Numbered from the stretch's first letter, positions 10,505 to 21,371 are shown. The stretch: 64,000 nt of DNA from Diaporthe sp. PMI_573 (GCA_021399435.1 JAJTUP010000044.1:124001-188000); one strand, 5' to 3'. Translations and numbers: made by a program. The notes: generated by a model from the letters alone, not told the origin.

Positions 10505-12859
10505 TCACTCCTGCTGCTCCTCCAAACAAGCCCGTCCAACAGCCTCCTCCAACGCTGTATCGTCAAGCAGTATGCTATCGACATCTTCGATAATGCCTGC
10601 GCGTAACCAAGATCGCAGCGTTTGGATTAGTCCAATCGTCCCAGCGTCTAAGCGGTTTCGGAGGGGCGTGACCATCAACCCGGTGGCAGAGAACAGTCTC
10701 TCGCACTCCGAGCTCATGGCCGGCACTGTCATGACGTCAAGAGCCATTCGAGACAGTCTCGGGTACTCAAACCTCTTGAGGATCCAATACTTAACAGGGT
10801 CTGCGACGTCCTTGTCGCTCCCAGACACACTGGCCTGCCAGCGGATATATTCATCCGCTTGAGCAGCGGAGGGTTGGCTTTGACGGTATCGATTACGATA
10901 CCGATCAAAGGAGGACAAGGTCGTCTTTCGCCTTTTCACAACCGGACCTTCAGGAGACGTGACTGTGATCTGTAGGTCCCTGTATTCCGTCTCCCAAAGA
11001 CGTTGCACGATATCCTTCGCTTCATCGACCCAACCCGGATGCTGTTGACCCCAAACCTCGTCGAAATAGTCCCATCGCAGGCTAGGGTGCAAGGCGGCGG
11101 CGGCGTAGTATGCTGGTGAGTCCCTCAAAGTATTGTAATATTTATCAAGCTTCTTCCAGCCAAGGTTGATATTAACACTGAATTGCTCCGGCTCAGGATG
11201 CCTCTCAATATGCGATTTTGCATCCTCGAGCCTCCCAAGTAGGAATTCGAACGCCTCCAGCACATCAGTCATAGAGCCAAACGTTTCTCTAACTCCAGAC
11301 GATCGGTATCGCGACTGTCCGTCTCCCTGAAGTACTTGCACAACCACGTGGAAATCGGAGAGGATCTCATCAAACGTCCTCAGCACCGCCCAATCACTCT
11401 CGTTGATAAAGCTCGACTCCTCGAGGCAGGGAGGAAGCCTCTGTCCTCCCTCACCTTTCCAAGCGTCTCGGAATAGCCTCTTGGCTTTGGCAATAAATTC
11501 TTCGTAGAAGGGCTGCAATCAAAGCATTCGTTTTATCATATAGTATTGGGATAACCATCTAGTATCATTGTCAAGGACAACGTCAACTGGCCGTTGCTTT
11601 CCACCTTCAGCATCGCCAGAAGCTGCAAATGAGTCTTGTTGCAGTTGACAAAGCAACTGAGTCGGTAAGTCGGACCGATGGACCCAAACAACAAAGTTAT
11701 GCGCTTTCCCAACAGGACCCTTCCGCATCCAATCGTCATGGGTTGCTCTCACCAAAGGCTCCCCCTTGACAAGAGATTTCTCAAACGCATCAACATCTTT
11801 TCCAAAGAGAAGGGATTTAACAACAAGGTTAAGGATGTGTCCCATGCATCAAACGCGTCGTTGAACCGGGTCAAACTCCAGCTCTTCTGCAATCTCTAAC
11901 ATTGCCGTTTCATTATTTACTGCATTATCGAGAGTGAAGTAACCGACCTTGTCCTCGATGCCAAACAACCTGATAATCTCGAGGATCTCGGCGGCAATGT
12001 TCTCGCCAATATGTCGCTCTACCAGCTCCGGAATGCCGAGCACAACTTTTTGGAGCTAATTCTCGTGGTCTCTAAAGACAGCCGTCACGCCATATAACGC
12101 GTAACGATTCCTAGTCCTTGCGCCGTCAAAGGCAATGTAGATCTGTCCCGGCGACCTCTTCAAGACCTGTTGGACTGTGCTATGATATCGCTCAAATTGT
12201 TGCACCGCCAGTCTGTGCACAGTCTTCGCCGTAATGTGCGCACTCGTAACCTTGACCGCCGGATTAAGGTATTCGAAAATCTGTTGCAATCTAGGGTGTT
12301 CAACCTACTTAAACGATTGCTGGCTTTCGACTATCCAGTTGACAATAAGCTTCTGGAACTCTCCTCAATCAAAGCGTTTGATCAAGCTATTGGCCAGCGC
12401 TTGATCCTTTAGATCGAAACATTTGAGGCTCATGAAGTCCGAAACAGAAGCAAGCACCCTCTTGCCTCCTTTCTTCTCTGACGGTGTTAATCGTCGTCCT
12501 AATGGATCCCAGTAGCCGTGGACTTTCCAGAGGTAGAGTTCAGCGTTTTGGGTGCCTTTGGATTCGTATAACTGCGGCGTGGGGGTCTTCTGGCGCACAC
12601 ATGGCATACAGATCCATCGTCAAGATATTTTAGATTAAATCTCGACTCCGTAATTCCATACCCATGATAGGGTATCTTTGCTGCGCTCGGCCAGCGTGAA
12701 TCCCTTCCAGACGCAGAAGATCCTCCGCTCCTCATCACTTGTTGGTGCCCAAGTAGAAGGCTGGCGGACTTCAGGGTCCGGATCCAGACTAGGCCAAGGG
12801 ACCTCAGCATGCCCGTCGTTGTTGGTCGGTAGTTTAGGGTCAAAAGGAAAGTCCGCCAT
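10505..12859 (-). pseudogene. hAT transposase with seven in-frame stops
   Basis: One reading frame from ATG 12859 to the stop ending at 10505 (784 codons) covers the whole transposase. Recognisable parts, in order: BED-like finger (WICMPC...YLWKVHG), first acidic site (IYIAFDGARTRN), second acidic site (FTLDNAVNNETAM), CMGHILNLVVKSLL, the TRWLS tryptophan block, and the C-terminal dimerisation region with the catalytic-glutamate block SSECERLFSATG. Stops lie at 12637-12635, 12622-12620, 12367-12365, 12307-12305, 12058-12056, 11851-11849 and 11521-11519 (one TAA, two TAG, four TGA). Each is one C-to-T change from Gln or Arg. At 12367 the paralogous hAT fragments in this window have Arg. There are no frameshifts, so decay is by point mutation alone. 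It cannot make a transposase. Confidence 0.92.
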
Positions 12860-13469
12860 CTCGAGATTGAAGGTTCACCGACCATATAAATCAAGTAAAT
12901 GAGGAGACATTTTGGGCTCAGGCGTTATAACGCGTCACGACGTGTCAGAACGCATCCGAGGTATTGCCTGATTAGATCTATTAGTGGTTGCGCAGAGATA
13001 CGTAGCAAATATTAACGAAATATATCATGGCACCCATACCCCTGACTAGCGTCCACGTCAATCCACATCTCAATCCACCAGCCCCCAACCGTGGATGGAT
13101 TGATTACATAACAACAGGTCTCGTGGATTGACGTTGACGTGGATTGAAGTCAATATATTGATCAATACCGTGGAAGTCGTGGATTGATTCCCTACCCTGG
13201 TTATCGATTTCTCCTGAGGTACTTCGGCACTACGAACGTGATCTGCGAAGCCACGTGACCTAGACCCACACCACCACTACTAAAAATGTTATCTATAGAT
13301 TTGAGCGAAACCCATTTCGCCTTTGACTGCACTATATTCAAGACAGTCGCCGAGGGCTTGGAAATCAAAAAAAGAATCGAATTGTTGTTGGAGCTTGGTC
13401 ATCTATTTCGTTGCTCAACTTGTGGTTGATTTAAGCATTGTGAGGGGTTGAAGTGGTGGGGATTTAGCG

Positions 13470-14842
13470 ATGCGCGACGCCACGCTAGCGTGCCCCGCAC
13501 GCCCCGACGCGTCCCAGATTACCGGAATGGAAGCTGAAGACGCGATCACGGTCGCGCCTGAAGTGGAAGAGAGTGGTGGTCGCCCACAGCGACGCCCGCG
13601 AAAGCCGACCGCAAAGAAATTACAGAATGAAGAAGTTCAGGACGCACTCGGGCAGAAGGGAGGTGCCACGCAAGCCGCAGCCTCCAACGGCGCACAGACA
13701 AAGACGAACGATGGCGGAGACGCGACATCGAAAACCCTTCAGGAGCAGATGAGCGAGCAAACCGGGATCCTTAAGATTTTGCTAGAAGCATGGGAAAAGC
13801 AAGAGGAAGCATGGAAAAAGCAAGACGAAGCATGGACGAGACAGGAAGTACACAATAAGGCGCTGCAGGCTGAGATCAGCCAAATCAAGGACGAACTTCA
13901 ACAGTTCGAACGGACTACCAGGCGCTCAAAGACGAATTGAACGACGTCAAGCAGCAAATGGCGGAAGGCATCGCAGGACTAGTCTCGGCCCAGAGCAGCC
14001 CAAATCCGTCATACGCAGATGTCGCGCGCACCCCTCCAACCAGTCAGCCGAGCAACGTGAGGACGCTCTCGTCAGGGCAGACCACCGTATCCAGCATCAC
14101 CAGCACGCTGTACTGCACAATCTACACCTCGAGAGTAGAACAGGGGGGCACCGAGAGATTCTCGGCAGGGGCTATCCGGGCGATGGTAGAGGAAGGAATA
14201 CGCGAAGAGCGACACGATCCTACGTGGCGATGCCAGGCTGTTACGCACGCCTCCAGGAATCAACACCGAATCAGGATCGCCTGCCGGGACGAAATGGAGC
14301 ATCAGATGGTCAAGAAAGTAGTTGAAGGAAAGATAGCGCGAGGGGCGCGACTCTTACGTGACGACCTGTATCCTATCAAATTTGATGGCATCATCCGAAG
14401 AGCAGCGCTGGACGAGAGAGGCAATGATAAGGAGGGAGCGGCAGAGGAACTCGGCAAGGAGAACGAAGTTCAGGTGGCAAGAGTAAAGTGGCTCAGCAGC
14501 CGCGAACCGTCGAAGGAATATGGATCGATCGTGGTGCACCTCACCAAAGCGACAGACGCACAAGGTTTCCTCAGAGAAGGGTACTTTTATGCAGGAGGGC
14601 TGTCGGGTCAAACAGGGACATTCGAACGACGCGAAGGCCCCGCGCAATGCTACAACTGCCAGGAGATCACCAAGCACAAAGCCTACCAGTGTACCAAGCC
14701 CCAAGTCTGCGCGAGGTGCGCTAAAGAAGGCCACCGTCACAAGGAATGCACAGAGACCATCGTGAAGTGTGTCCCCTGCGGAGGTCCACACGAGTCGTTT
14801 AGCAGGAACTGCCGGAAGCTCTACCCATCCCGCCATGAGTAG
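13470..14842 (+). pseudogene. LINE ORF1 (gag-like, zinc knuckles), frameshifted
   Basis: The first frame (13470-13940) encodes a basic, low-complexity N-terminus and a coiled coil with EEAWKKQDEAW-type repeats. The coiled coil continues in a second frame (YQALKDELNDVKQQM), which runs to 14842, so a frameshift lies near 13905. The second part has an RNA-binding-like centre and ends in Cys/His knuckles (CYNCQEITKHKAYQC, CARCAKEGHRHKEC, CVPCGGPHESFSRNC), the order seen in Tad1-type ORF1. The product would bind element RNA. It is interrupted but otherwise well preserved. Confidence 0.8.
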
Positions 14843-15925
14843 AACCTTCCGCATGATTCAGCTAACGTTAGGAAGCAAGACGTTGTGCTTGAAAGTCTGA
14901 TGAACGACGAAGATATTGAGAATGCCACAGTGCTGGCCATCCAGGAACCCTGGGCGCGAAAAATCAAGGGTCCTTTACTAACAATACCGATGAGCCACCA
15001 CAAATGGACCAAGATGGTCCCTTCAATTTGGAGAGAAGGCAGATGGCCTATCAGGAGCATGCTTTGGATAAACAAGGATGTGGAGGTGGAACAGGTAGCA
15101 ATACAGTCCCCCGACATGACGGCGGCCATCATTCGATTACCCGAACGCATACTTCTGGTGGTGTCGGTCTATGTACCGGGACTTGACATCCAGGCGCTGC
15201 GAGACACGTGCGACACATTACGACAGACCATTCAGGAGGTGAAGAGAAAGGCGAACACAGCGGTGGAGGTGGTGGTAGGAGGAGATTTCAATCGACATGA
15301 CCAGTTGTGGGGAGGAGACGGCGTGGCGATGGAGAGACAGGGAGAGGCGGATATGATTACCGACCTGATGAACGAGTTCACCCTCAGCAGCCTTCTCCCG
15401 CGGGGGACCAAGACGTGGCAAGGGGGTGACTACCAAACCACGATCGACCTGGTTCTGGCATCCGAAGAGTTGAGGGACGCCATCGTCAAATGCACTCTAT
15501 ACGGAACAGAACACGGGTCCGACCACCGCACGATCGAGACGGTCTTTGACATCTCAACCCCTACACCGAGACACCAAGAAAGGCTGCTCCTCAAGAATGC
15601 ACCGTGGAAAGAGATCAATGCCAGAATAGCAGGATCGCTAAGCTCCCCGTCAGCGGGCACAGTGCAGCAGAAAACTGACAGGTTGATGACAGCAGTCTTG
15701 GAGGCTATTCATCTGCTGACACCCAAGGCCAAGCCATCGCCATACGCCAAAAGATGGTGGACTTCGGACTTAACACAGCTGCGACGTATATACACGTATT
15801 GGAGAAACCGCGCGCGAGCCGAACGACGTGGAGGACGGAGGGTAACCAGTCTGGAGGAGACAGCAAAGGGTGCGGCAAAGCAATACCATGATGCCATCCG
15901 CCAGCAGAAGAAGAAGCACTGGAAT
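14835..15925 (+). pseudogene. LINE ORF2, endonuclease domain only
   Basis: The start codon overlaps the ORF1 stop (ATGAGTAG at 14835). A one-base loss near 14866 shifts the frame; from there 14885 onward is open. Endonuclease signatures are present: AIQEPW, VVVGGDFNRHD, TTIDLVLAS and the GSDHRTIE histidine block, followed by a linker to QKKKHWNE, which in this LINE group leads to the reverse transcriptase. Instead the frame continues without a stop into the ComA-like segment. A nicking endonuclease domain could in principle still be made from 14885. Confidence 0.82.
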
Positions 15926-16324
15926 GAAAAACCAGAGATTGGCATCCAGTTTGGTGCTGGCGGTGACACGGAAGCAGGCGAGCTAGCGAGTATCGGCACG
16001 TCAGATCCGTCTAAGGTGGTGGATATGGGAAAGCGGTTTATCCACGAAGCTGGAGTTGAGCGCATCATGATCGAGAGCGAGGGTATTACGGAAAACGTGA
16101 AGAGTTGGCGGACGGATGTCATTCACGGTATCCTGTGGGAGCTGCCACCCGAGAAGGTCATGTTCGAGGCTGCAGACCCTAAAGTGTTCAACTGGTATAT
16201 CCGGGAGTTTGGGGCTGACGTGAACCTCTTCGTGGACCATTCTCAGATTGTGCAGCTTAGCTGCCTGAGAGCGGGGATCTGGGGCATGGCGGATACATTT
16301 GGCAAAGTTACAACCTTCCGTTAA
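15926..16324 (+). pseudogene. C-terminal half of a ComA-like (phosphosulfolactate synthase family) protein, in frame with LINE
   Basis: About 132 codons in the same frame as the LINE endonuclease. Blocks characteristic of the ComA/HSA32 family are present: IGIQFGAGGDTEA, ERIMIESEGITENVKSWRTD, KVMFEAADPKVFNWYI, VNLFVDHSQIVQLSCLR and GIWGMADTFGKV. ComA makes phosphosulfolactate from sulfite and phosphoenolpyruvate in archaeal coenzyme M synthesis. Plant and fungal relatives have less certain roles. Family proteins are roughly twice this length, so the N-terminal half of the barrel is missing. The stop is at 16322-16324. The blocks are well conserved and contain no stops, suggesting a recent rearrangement or a retained product. 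Alone it is unlikely to be an active enzyme. Confidence 0.85.
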
Positions 16325-17481
16325 TGTTCCCTCCCTCTTGGACTATCCGTGATTTATACCTACCGAACAACATGCCCTTAGTTTGAAGCAACGCCAACAC
16401 GGCGTCCCTACAAGCCACTCAACCGCTAGCTGCGCCGTTCGCGTTAAGGACGGTCATCTAATGAAAGAGGACGACGCGTCTACGTTCAAAGTCGCCCTGC
16501 GTGCTGCCATCAACATGTCATTTCATAGGTATGCGTCCAGCTTGGAGCTAAAAGTACACAGAAACTTCTGACGGGCTATGCTAACATAATGTGCGCTGAA
16601 GTTAATGTTTGTCCGCTAGCTGACCTCACTGATAATGCAGGCTATCTCCAGTCTTACACTCATAAATGGCGAAAGATATGAGGACAATGTTACTGTCAGA
16701 TTCGAGCTCTGATGGGCTATGACTCATATAGTCAGTTGAAACGATCAAAATGGAGCAATTTGAGTGTTCTGATTCCGGTATGTAGGAGCTTGAGTTCTGG
16801 TCATTTTCGTAGGGGAAATTGCTTCGTGCTTTTGATAGCTCAGAGCACAGACCAATCGCGGAGCTCCCAGCTGGGAGCTCCAATCTGACAGTTACCTCCT
16901 TCTTCATTCTACCCCTCTCGCAAGCCTTCCGTACTCGCTTATGATTGCCATTAACTCCTGAGTGACATGGTGACCGTTACCAATTGACCGTGGATAAAAC
17001 CCGGTCATAGATGCTCGGCGGCTAGACTCCACAGATTTAGATCGCAAACGGTTTTTCATTTTGACAATCGATTCTAGCCTTGGAGTTCTCATGTTGACGT
17101 ACAGAAGTAGTTGTTTGGTCGACCCCTCTAGCTTCCAGCATGCCGTCTAGCCGACCATGTTCGGCTGGCGAGGGCAAGTTTCGAAAGCTTGCTGCCCTAT
17201 CCCAGCGCCGTATTTCGTTCAGCTGTCGCAGCCCGCACATGGGGTTTGAAATGATTGCCTGCGTGAGTGCGTGGCTTGCGGTTCGCTGGGACCAGCCGCC
17301 ACATTGCCGCCCGCCGGGATATGAGGCTAGAACACAGGACACAGAACACTGGGTCAGGACATAGGAACCAGGATGCCAGAGTCAGGGCAGAGGATCCAGG
17401 ACATTGGAGCTAGGATATGAGACACATAGATGGGGCCTCCAGGATGTGGCATTCTGCACATGGCTACGACACAGCTACAAA
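16325..17481. other. Intergenic, no gene recognised
   Basis: Only short overlapping frames are present. Around 17335-17440 there is a weak run of repeated AGGAC/CAGGA words with no larger unit. Confidence 0.4.
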
Positions 17482-18165
17482 CTACTTCCACACAACATCA
17501 AACCCGGTAAACTCTACGCTCAATGCCTCCTCCGTCCCCTTCGTCGGCCTCGCCGCCATAGCCTCCACCGTGAGTTCCCACTCCTCAGGCCGGTCCTCAA
17601 AGACCCAACAGATCTCCCGGAGCGGCACCTTGGCCTCCGTTCCGTCGACTCCAGGAACAACTTGATACACCCACGCACTCACCCCCGTATTGTCCCCCTC
17701 CCGTACCACCGACACCGTTATCCATTCTTTACCGCCGGCCCCTGCTCCTTCCCCTTTCAGTAGCGGCGTCACACTCCAATCCGCCCACGCATCGCAAGCC
17801 ACCGTACTCAGCATCGGGCTGCCGTGGTAGTACTCGACACCCGTCTTGATCCACTTGGGCGGTTTGGCGTCAGCAACATGAGCGCCGCTTGACGCAGGAC
17901 GCAGAGTGAGCAGGAGCCCCGCCTGGTCGCACTGCTCTTTCCACAGAAAGGCGAACGAGAGGCGCGCGGAGCGAAAGGACGACAGCCGCCCGCGCGCCGT
18001 GGCCGTGTGCGCCGGCGGGCATGTCGATGCTTGGGCTAAGTCAGCGGCAGGGCATCCGTTGGCGGGGTGGAGGGGCGATGCACCGTTGAAAACATTGGTA
18101 GACGGCGGCTTGCGCCAGATGTCGGATCCGGGTCCGGCGGTGAGGATGAAGGATTGAGACGCCAT
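17482..18165 (-). CDS. DUF1349 family protein
   Basis: A single-exon gene of 227 residues. The start is placed at 18165 (MASQSFILTAGPGSDIWRKP) rather than the in-frame codon at 18204, because the family begins with a short lead followed by a DxWRKPP-type segment. Recognisable DUF1349 features are an early Phe/Leu-rich strand region (RLSFAFLWKEQCDQAGLLL), KWIKTGVEYYHGSPMLSTVACDAWADWS, WITVSVVREGD, and the C-terminal REICWVFEDR followed by VEFTGFDVVWK. The fold is a concanavalin A-like beta sandwich and the biochemical role is unknown. No signal peptide is evident, so the protein is probably cytosolic. The frame is intact. Confidence 0.85.
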   Translation of the reverse strand: MASQSFILTAGPGSDIWRKPPSTNVFNGASPLHPANGCPAADLAQASTCPPAHTATARGRLSSFRSARLSFAFLWKEQCDQAGLLLTLRPASSGAHVADAKPPKWIKTGVEYYHGSPMLSTVACDAWADWSVTPLLKGEGAGAGGKEWITVSVVREGDNTGVSAWVYQVVPGVDGTEAKVPLREICWVFEDRPEEWELTVEAMAARPTKGTEEALSVEFTGFDVVWK

Positions 18166-19189
18166 TGTACTTGCTAGTAAGTTAAAGGAAGCTGATTTAC
18201 ACACCTTCCCGCCTTATATTTCAATATTGACGGTTACAGTACAGTACCATCCGGAGGACAAAGTGACGCAATTGCCTTTAGAAAGTGGGATCATCGCGGC
18301 ACTTGACTCTTGTGTGGCTAAGTCGGGGAGTGATCGGCTCACATGACCTTACACAAAGAATCCTATTTTCCTACGATGACGGGATCGGCCGTTGGCTGAT
18401 GCTTATATTTGCCGCACCTACAACTTCCGGCTGCAGGAAGCCCAGTCACGGATACTAGGAAGTAGGAGAGGCTCAAAATTGGCCATCAACGTGCTAGGGG
18501 GGATGCCTTGAAGCTCGATGTGTGCTCAATCGAGCTCAAACTGAGCGGATCTCCCGCTTGGCTAGCTGGCATGTGTGTTGTTTCCCTACCTGCCTTAACT
18601 ATCTTGAATTCTTTGGAATTGGGCTGACTGAGTTTTGGTGTCTTTGGTAACTTATACCGGTGTTGGGTGTCTGGATGGGCTCGCAGAAAAACTGTCAAAA
18701 CTTAGAAATAGCGGCGGCAGAGGAGGAAGATCGGAGCTCCAAGCAGTTCTACAATGAGAGGGGCCGATGACGGGATTCTGACGCAATAATCCAACACCCT
18801 CCACCGGTGCCGTCATCGGAGCTTCATAATGCTTGCTATCATACCCATTCACCAAACAAAAAACCCAATCATTCCCTACGGAGGCGAACAACGCACCATT
18901 TGCTAGCCGTGGCTACATTTGAGTTGGGATAGATATACCCAGGGATGACTATGTCTGCAACATCTTGGAGCTATGAACAATGGTCGGGCCTGAGGAGGGG
19001 TGTCTTCTTCGAAGCCTACGATGGGCCGACTACAAAGTCGACCACTCCGGGGCAGATTTCATATGTATGAGACACACTATGCTGAATGCGTTCACCTACG
19101 GACTAATTTCCCTCTACTAAGGCATGTTTTGACTCCGCGCTGGGGGTCACCGTCCAGAGCCACTTGCCCTTGAGGAACGAAAGGGTCTT
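18166..19189. other. Intergenic between DUF1349 gene and piggyBac element
   Basis: No gene recognised. The first 200 bp are the likely promoter side of the DUF1349 gene. The rest holds only short frames. Confidence 0.4.
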
Positions 19190-21371
19190 ATCCCTTCGGC
19201 TGCCGTAGCACCTCCAAAAGATCGACACTCTTTGTAAGCACTTCAGATTGGCTGTCTTCCTCTTCGGGCCTTGGCATCACGGGGTACCTCCGCTTCTGAG
19301 GGCTCCCCACCGTGAAATTTGTACCAGCAGATGTCACTGTTACAGATCGAGACTTCGCACCTATCGCAGCCGTACCTCGTCTGCTTTCGGCGCTTCGGGG
19401 CTGCGTTGGCAGACACCTCGCCTAACACTCGCCGTTTAGGGGGTACCTGCACCCGAAGCGTTTTCCCTAGGCAAGCAACGCACTCGGACTTCTTGCCCCT
19501 GAAAATGAGTGTGTGTGGGTGTGTCGAATTTGCTACGCCAGGCTTGGATGTACCCACGGGGCCTCGTTGACGTGCTACAGCGTCAGGGGCGTACTTGATG
19601 ATAATGGCTTCGAATAGGGCTTGCCGCCACTCTGATTGGCTCTCGAAGCAGCGCCAGGGCAACTGGCCACTGAATCTCTTTTGCAACCAGTACGTGTTGA
19701 CGAGAATAACGTCGAGAAGGAATTCGAGGAAGAGGGCACTATGGCGGCTCGATCTGATGTGGTGTTTCCATACATTGTATGAGCGCAATTGGTCCCCACG
19801 GTCCACACCCCCCTTCTGGAGGTTGTAGTCGTCAGCAAACGCTGGCAGCGGTGCGTTTTTACACTGATCAGAGCCCCAGAAGGCTTCTGATTGGCGGGTT
19901 TTGGGCCGTCGATGAGGTCGCCAGACGTAATCTTCGTCGCCAGTGTAGTATGTGCTGAAAAAGAGCGCTAGGGTGTTGTCTTTCCAGGCGAATTGGTTGA
20001 CTAACCCCCCTGGGTAGGGGGCTATTTCGAGTTGATTCCATTGCACGTAATCGCGTGCCTTATCGTCTTTCTTCAGGGTCACAAATGCTTTGTCGATACC
20101 GCTACGGGTGCGGGCCGTACCCGTAGCAGCACAATTAACGTAGGTACGGAGGTATGCGAAGAGGCCAGGGCTTGAGAAGAGGTTGTCGAGATAAACGTGA
20201 TACTGGGCACGAGGCAGCTTCTTGAGCAGGGTCACTACTGCTTGTTGGGTGTTATTCAGCTTCGCCAGCTGTCGCTCAGCCTCAGGGGCGTTGCGTGCAA
20301 CCCCTCGCCCATTGGGGTATGGTATGCCCACCGGGCCGACGTTATTAGTATGCCATAGCCAGGAGACGAAATAGCCGTTATGCCCGCAAACCCAGACCCG
20401 AAAGCCTCTTGGTGTCGGCTTGCTTTTAACCGTGGTGGCTTCTCTCGAGCGGCCCGTAAAGCGTACCATAGCCTCATCGATGGTGACCTTCGTGCCGAGG
20501 TTGATTAACGTTTGAGAGACTGTTTGTATGTGCTCAGAGAGGGCTTCGACTCGCTCGAAGCAACGGGGCTTGGAGGTTGACCCATCGTCGTCAGGGTCAA
20601 AGGTGGCGAAGCTTGAATTAACTGCTTGCCAGCGATTGCGTGAGAAGAAGCGGCGAATTGGGTGTGATGGCCTCAATGAATCGGTCTTCCAGTAATCTTC
20701 AAGTCGGTTTTCTGGGTGCAAACCCATATAAATAATAGACGCCAGAAATACCATGATTTCCGAAGCGTTGGGGGGCTGGTGGCTGCCTGGCCAGTTGCCG
20801 TAGCGCGAGTGCGGTGCTTCTGGGTCACGATCACAAGCGTGCTTCTTCTCGCCAGCGAGGGGTCGCGATTGGTCTTCTCGTCGCCGACGGGTATTATCGA
20901 CTAGAGAATCAACTATTTCTGGCGTCAGATACCTCTCGAATAGGGCCAGAGGAGTGCTGGGGAGGGTGTTGATGGCGGTAGGGCGAAGGGGGTCACTCAG
21001 AGGGTGCGGTACGAAGCAATCGGCACGCTTTTGAGCAGCTGGGGCGATCGGCTCCTGCACACCCGAATCGTGACCCTCTGGGCGGGCGCCTTCGGCCACA
21101 ATACAATCGAGGGTCACCTCCTCCATCGTGACTTTCGAATCGTATAGAAAAGAAGTCTGTAGCTGCAGTATTCGTGGTGTTGTGGGCGTCGCAAATGGGC
21201 TCGATTTGGTGTTGAAGAGAAGAAGTGACGTAGTGCAATCGTACCGTGACAACTGCGAAGGTTTGGAGCCAAAACAGTGGGTCTGCAGCTAAACGAAGGC
21301 CTCTGATTGGCTGCAGCGTGGAGGGATGAGGAGTGTCGATCTTTTGGAGGTGCTACGGCAGCCGAAGGGAT
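19190..21371 (-). mobile_element. piggyBac-like transposon with 41-bp TIRs
   Basis: Positions 19190-19230 and 21331-21371 are perfect 41-bp inverted repeats, starting ATCCCTTCGGCTGCC, or CCC if the first two bases are excluded. They enclose one open transposase gene. Expected TTAA flanks are not present: the left flank reads ...TCTT before ATCCC (TTAT before CCC) and the right flank reads GTCG after GGGAT. Identical TIRs and an uninterrupted gene suggest a young element, but the target duplication has been lost or the element uses a different site. Confidence 0.88.
19243..21126 (-). CDS. piggyBac-like transposase (DDE_Tnp_1_7)
   Basis: An open frame of about 627 residues from ATG 21126 (an in-frame ATG at 21252 would add 42). 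The N-terminal part has the YLTPEIVDSLVDNT...EIMVFLASIIYMGLHP region typical of the family. The catalytic aspartates are visible in KVTIDEAMVRFTGRS, YHVYLDNLFSSPGLFAYLR and LQKGGVDRGDQLRSYNVW. The C-terminus is a cysteine-rich RING/PHD-like finger (CVACLGK...YGCDRCEVSICNSDICW) used by piggyBac enzymes to bind ends. There are no stops or frameshifts and the length is normal, so the protein could be active. Terminal repeats lie about 12 bp beyond the stop codon and about 200 bp upstream of the start. Confidence 0.93.
   Translation of the reverse strand: MEEVTLDCIVAEGARPEGHDSGVQEPIAPAAQKRADCFVPHPLSDPLRPTAINTLPSTPLALFERYLTPEIVDSLVDNTRRRREDQSRPLAGEKKHACDRDPEAPHSRYGNWPGSHQPPNASEIMVFLASIIYMGLHPENRLEDYWKTDSLRPSHPIRRFFSRNRWQAVNSSFATFDPDDDGSTSKPRCFERVEALSEHIQTVSQTLINLGTKVTIDEAMVRFTGRSREATTVKSKPTPRGFRVWVCGHNGYFVSWLWHTNNVGPVGIPYPNGRGVARNAPEAERQLAKLNNTQQAVVTLLKKLPRAQYHVYLDNLFSSPGLFAYLRTYVNCAATGTARTRSGIDKAFVTLKKDDKARDYVQWNQLEIAPYPGGLVNQFAWKDNTLALFFSTYYTGDEDYVWRPHRRPKTRQSEAFWGSDQCKNAPLPAFADDYNLQKGGVDRGDQLRSYNVWKHHIRSSRHSALFLEFLLDVILVNTYWLQKRFSGQLPWRCFESQSEWRQALFEAIIIKYAPDAVARQRGPVGTSKPGVANSTHPHTLIFRGKKSECVACLGKTLRVQVPPKRRVLGEVSANAAPKRRKQTRYGCDRCEVSICNSDICWYKFHGGEPSEAEVPRDAKARRGRQPI

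Larger units (their letters stand above)
10296..13199 (-). mobile_element. Full-length hAT transposon (2,904 bp)
   Basis: The element is bounded by perfect 20-bp terminal inverted repeats, CAGGGTAGGGAATCAATCCA and its complement, and by identical 8-bp flanks GTTATCGA at 10288-10295 and 13200-13207, the hAT target-duplication length. Both ends carry multiple copies of a GTGGATTGA-like motif in both orientations within about 150 bp, probably transposase-binding subterminal repeats. The single gene lies on the minus strand and is nonsense-mutated. The intact target duplication indicates a simple insertion that has not been rearranged. Confidence 0.95.
13470..15925 (+). mobile_element. Tad-like LINE, 5' part only
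   Basis: Two open regions with a LINE arrangement: a gag-like ORF1 with zinc knuckles overlapping an ORF2 that starts with an apurinic endonuclease domain. The reverse transcriptase and RNase H that should follow are absent, because the sequence changes to a ComA-like gene at about 15926. LINEs are usually 5'-truncated; here the 5' half is kept and the 3' half is missing. The 5' limit is uncertain and could reach back toward the hAT insertion at 13199. Confidence 0.8.

Noticed and set aside
10278..10862. Plus-strand 194-codon open frame
   Set aside because: It is antisense to the hAT transposase C-terminus and spans the terminal repeat; no independent coding evidence.
13937..14842. LINE ORF1 second half as a host CCHC zinc-knuckle gene
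   Set aside because: The coiled coil continues from the preceding frame and ORF2 endonuclease follows with start/stop overlap, so it is LINE ORF1.
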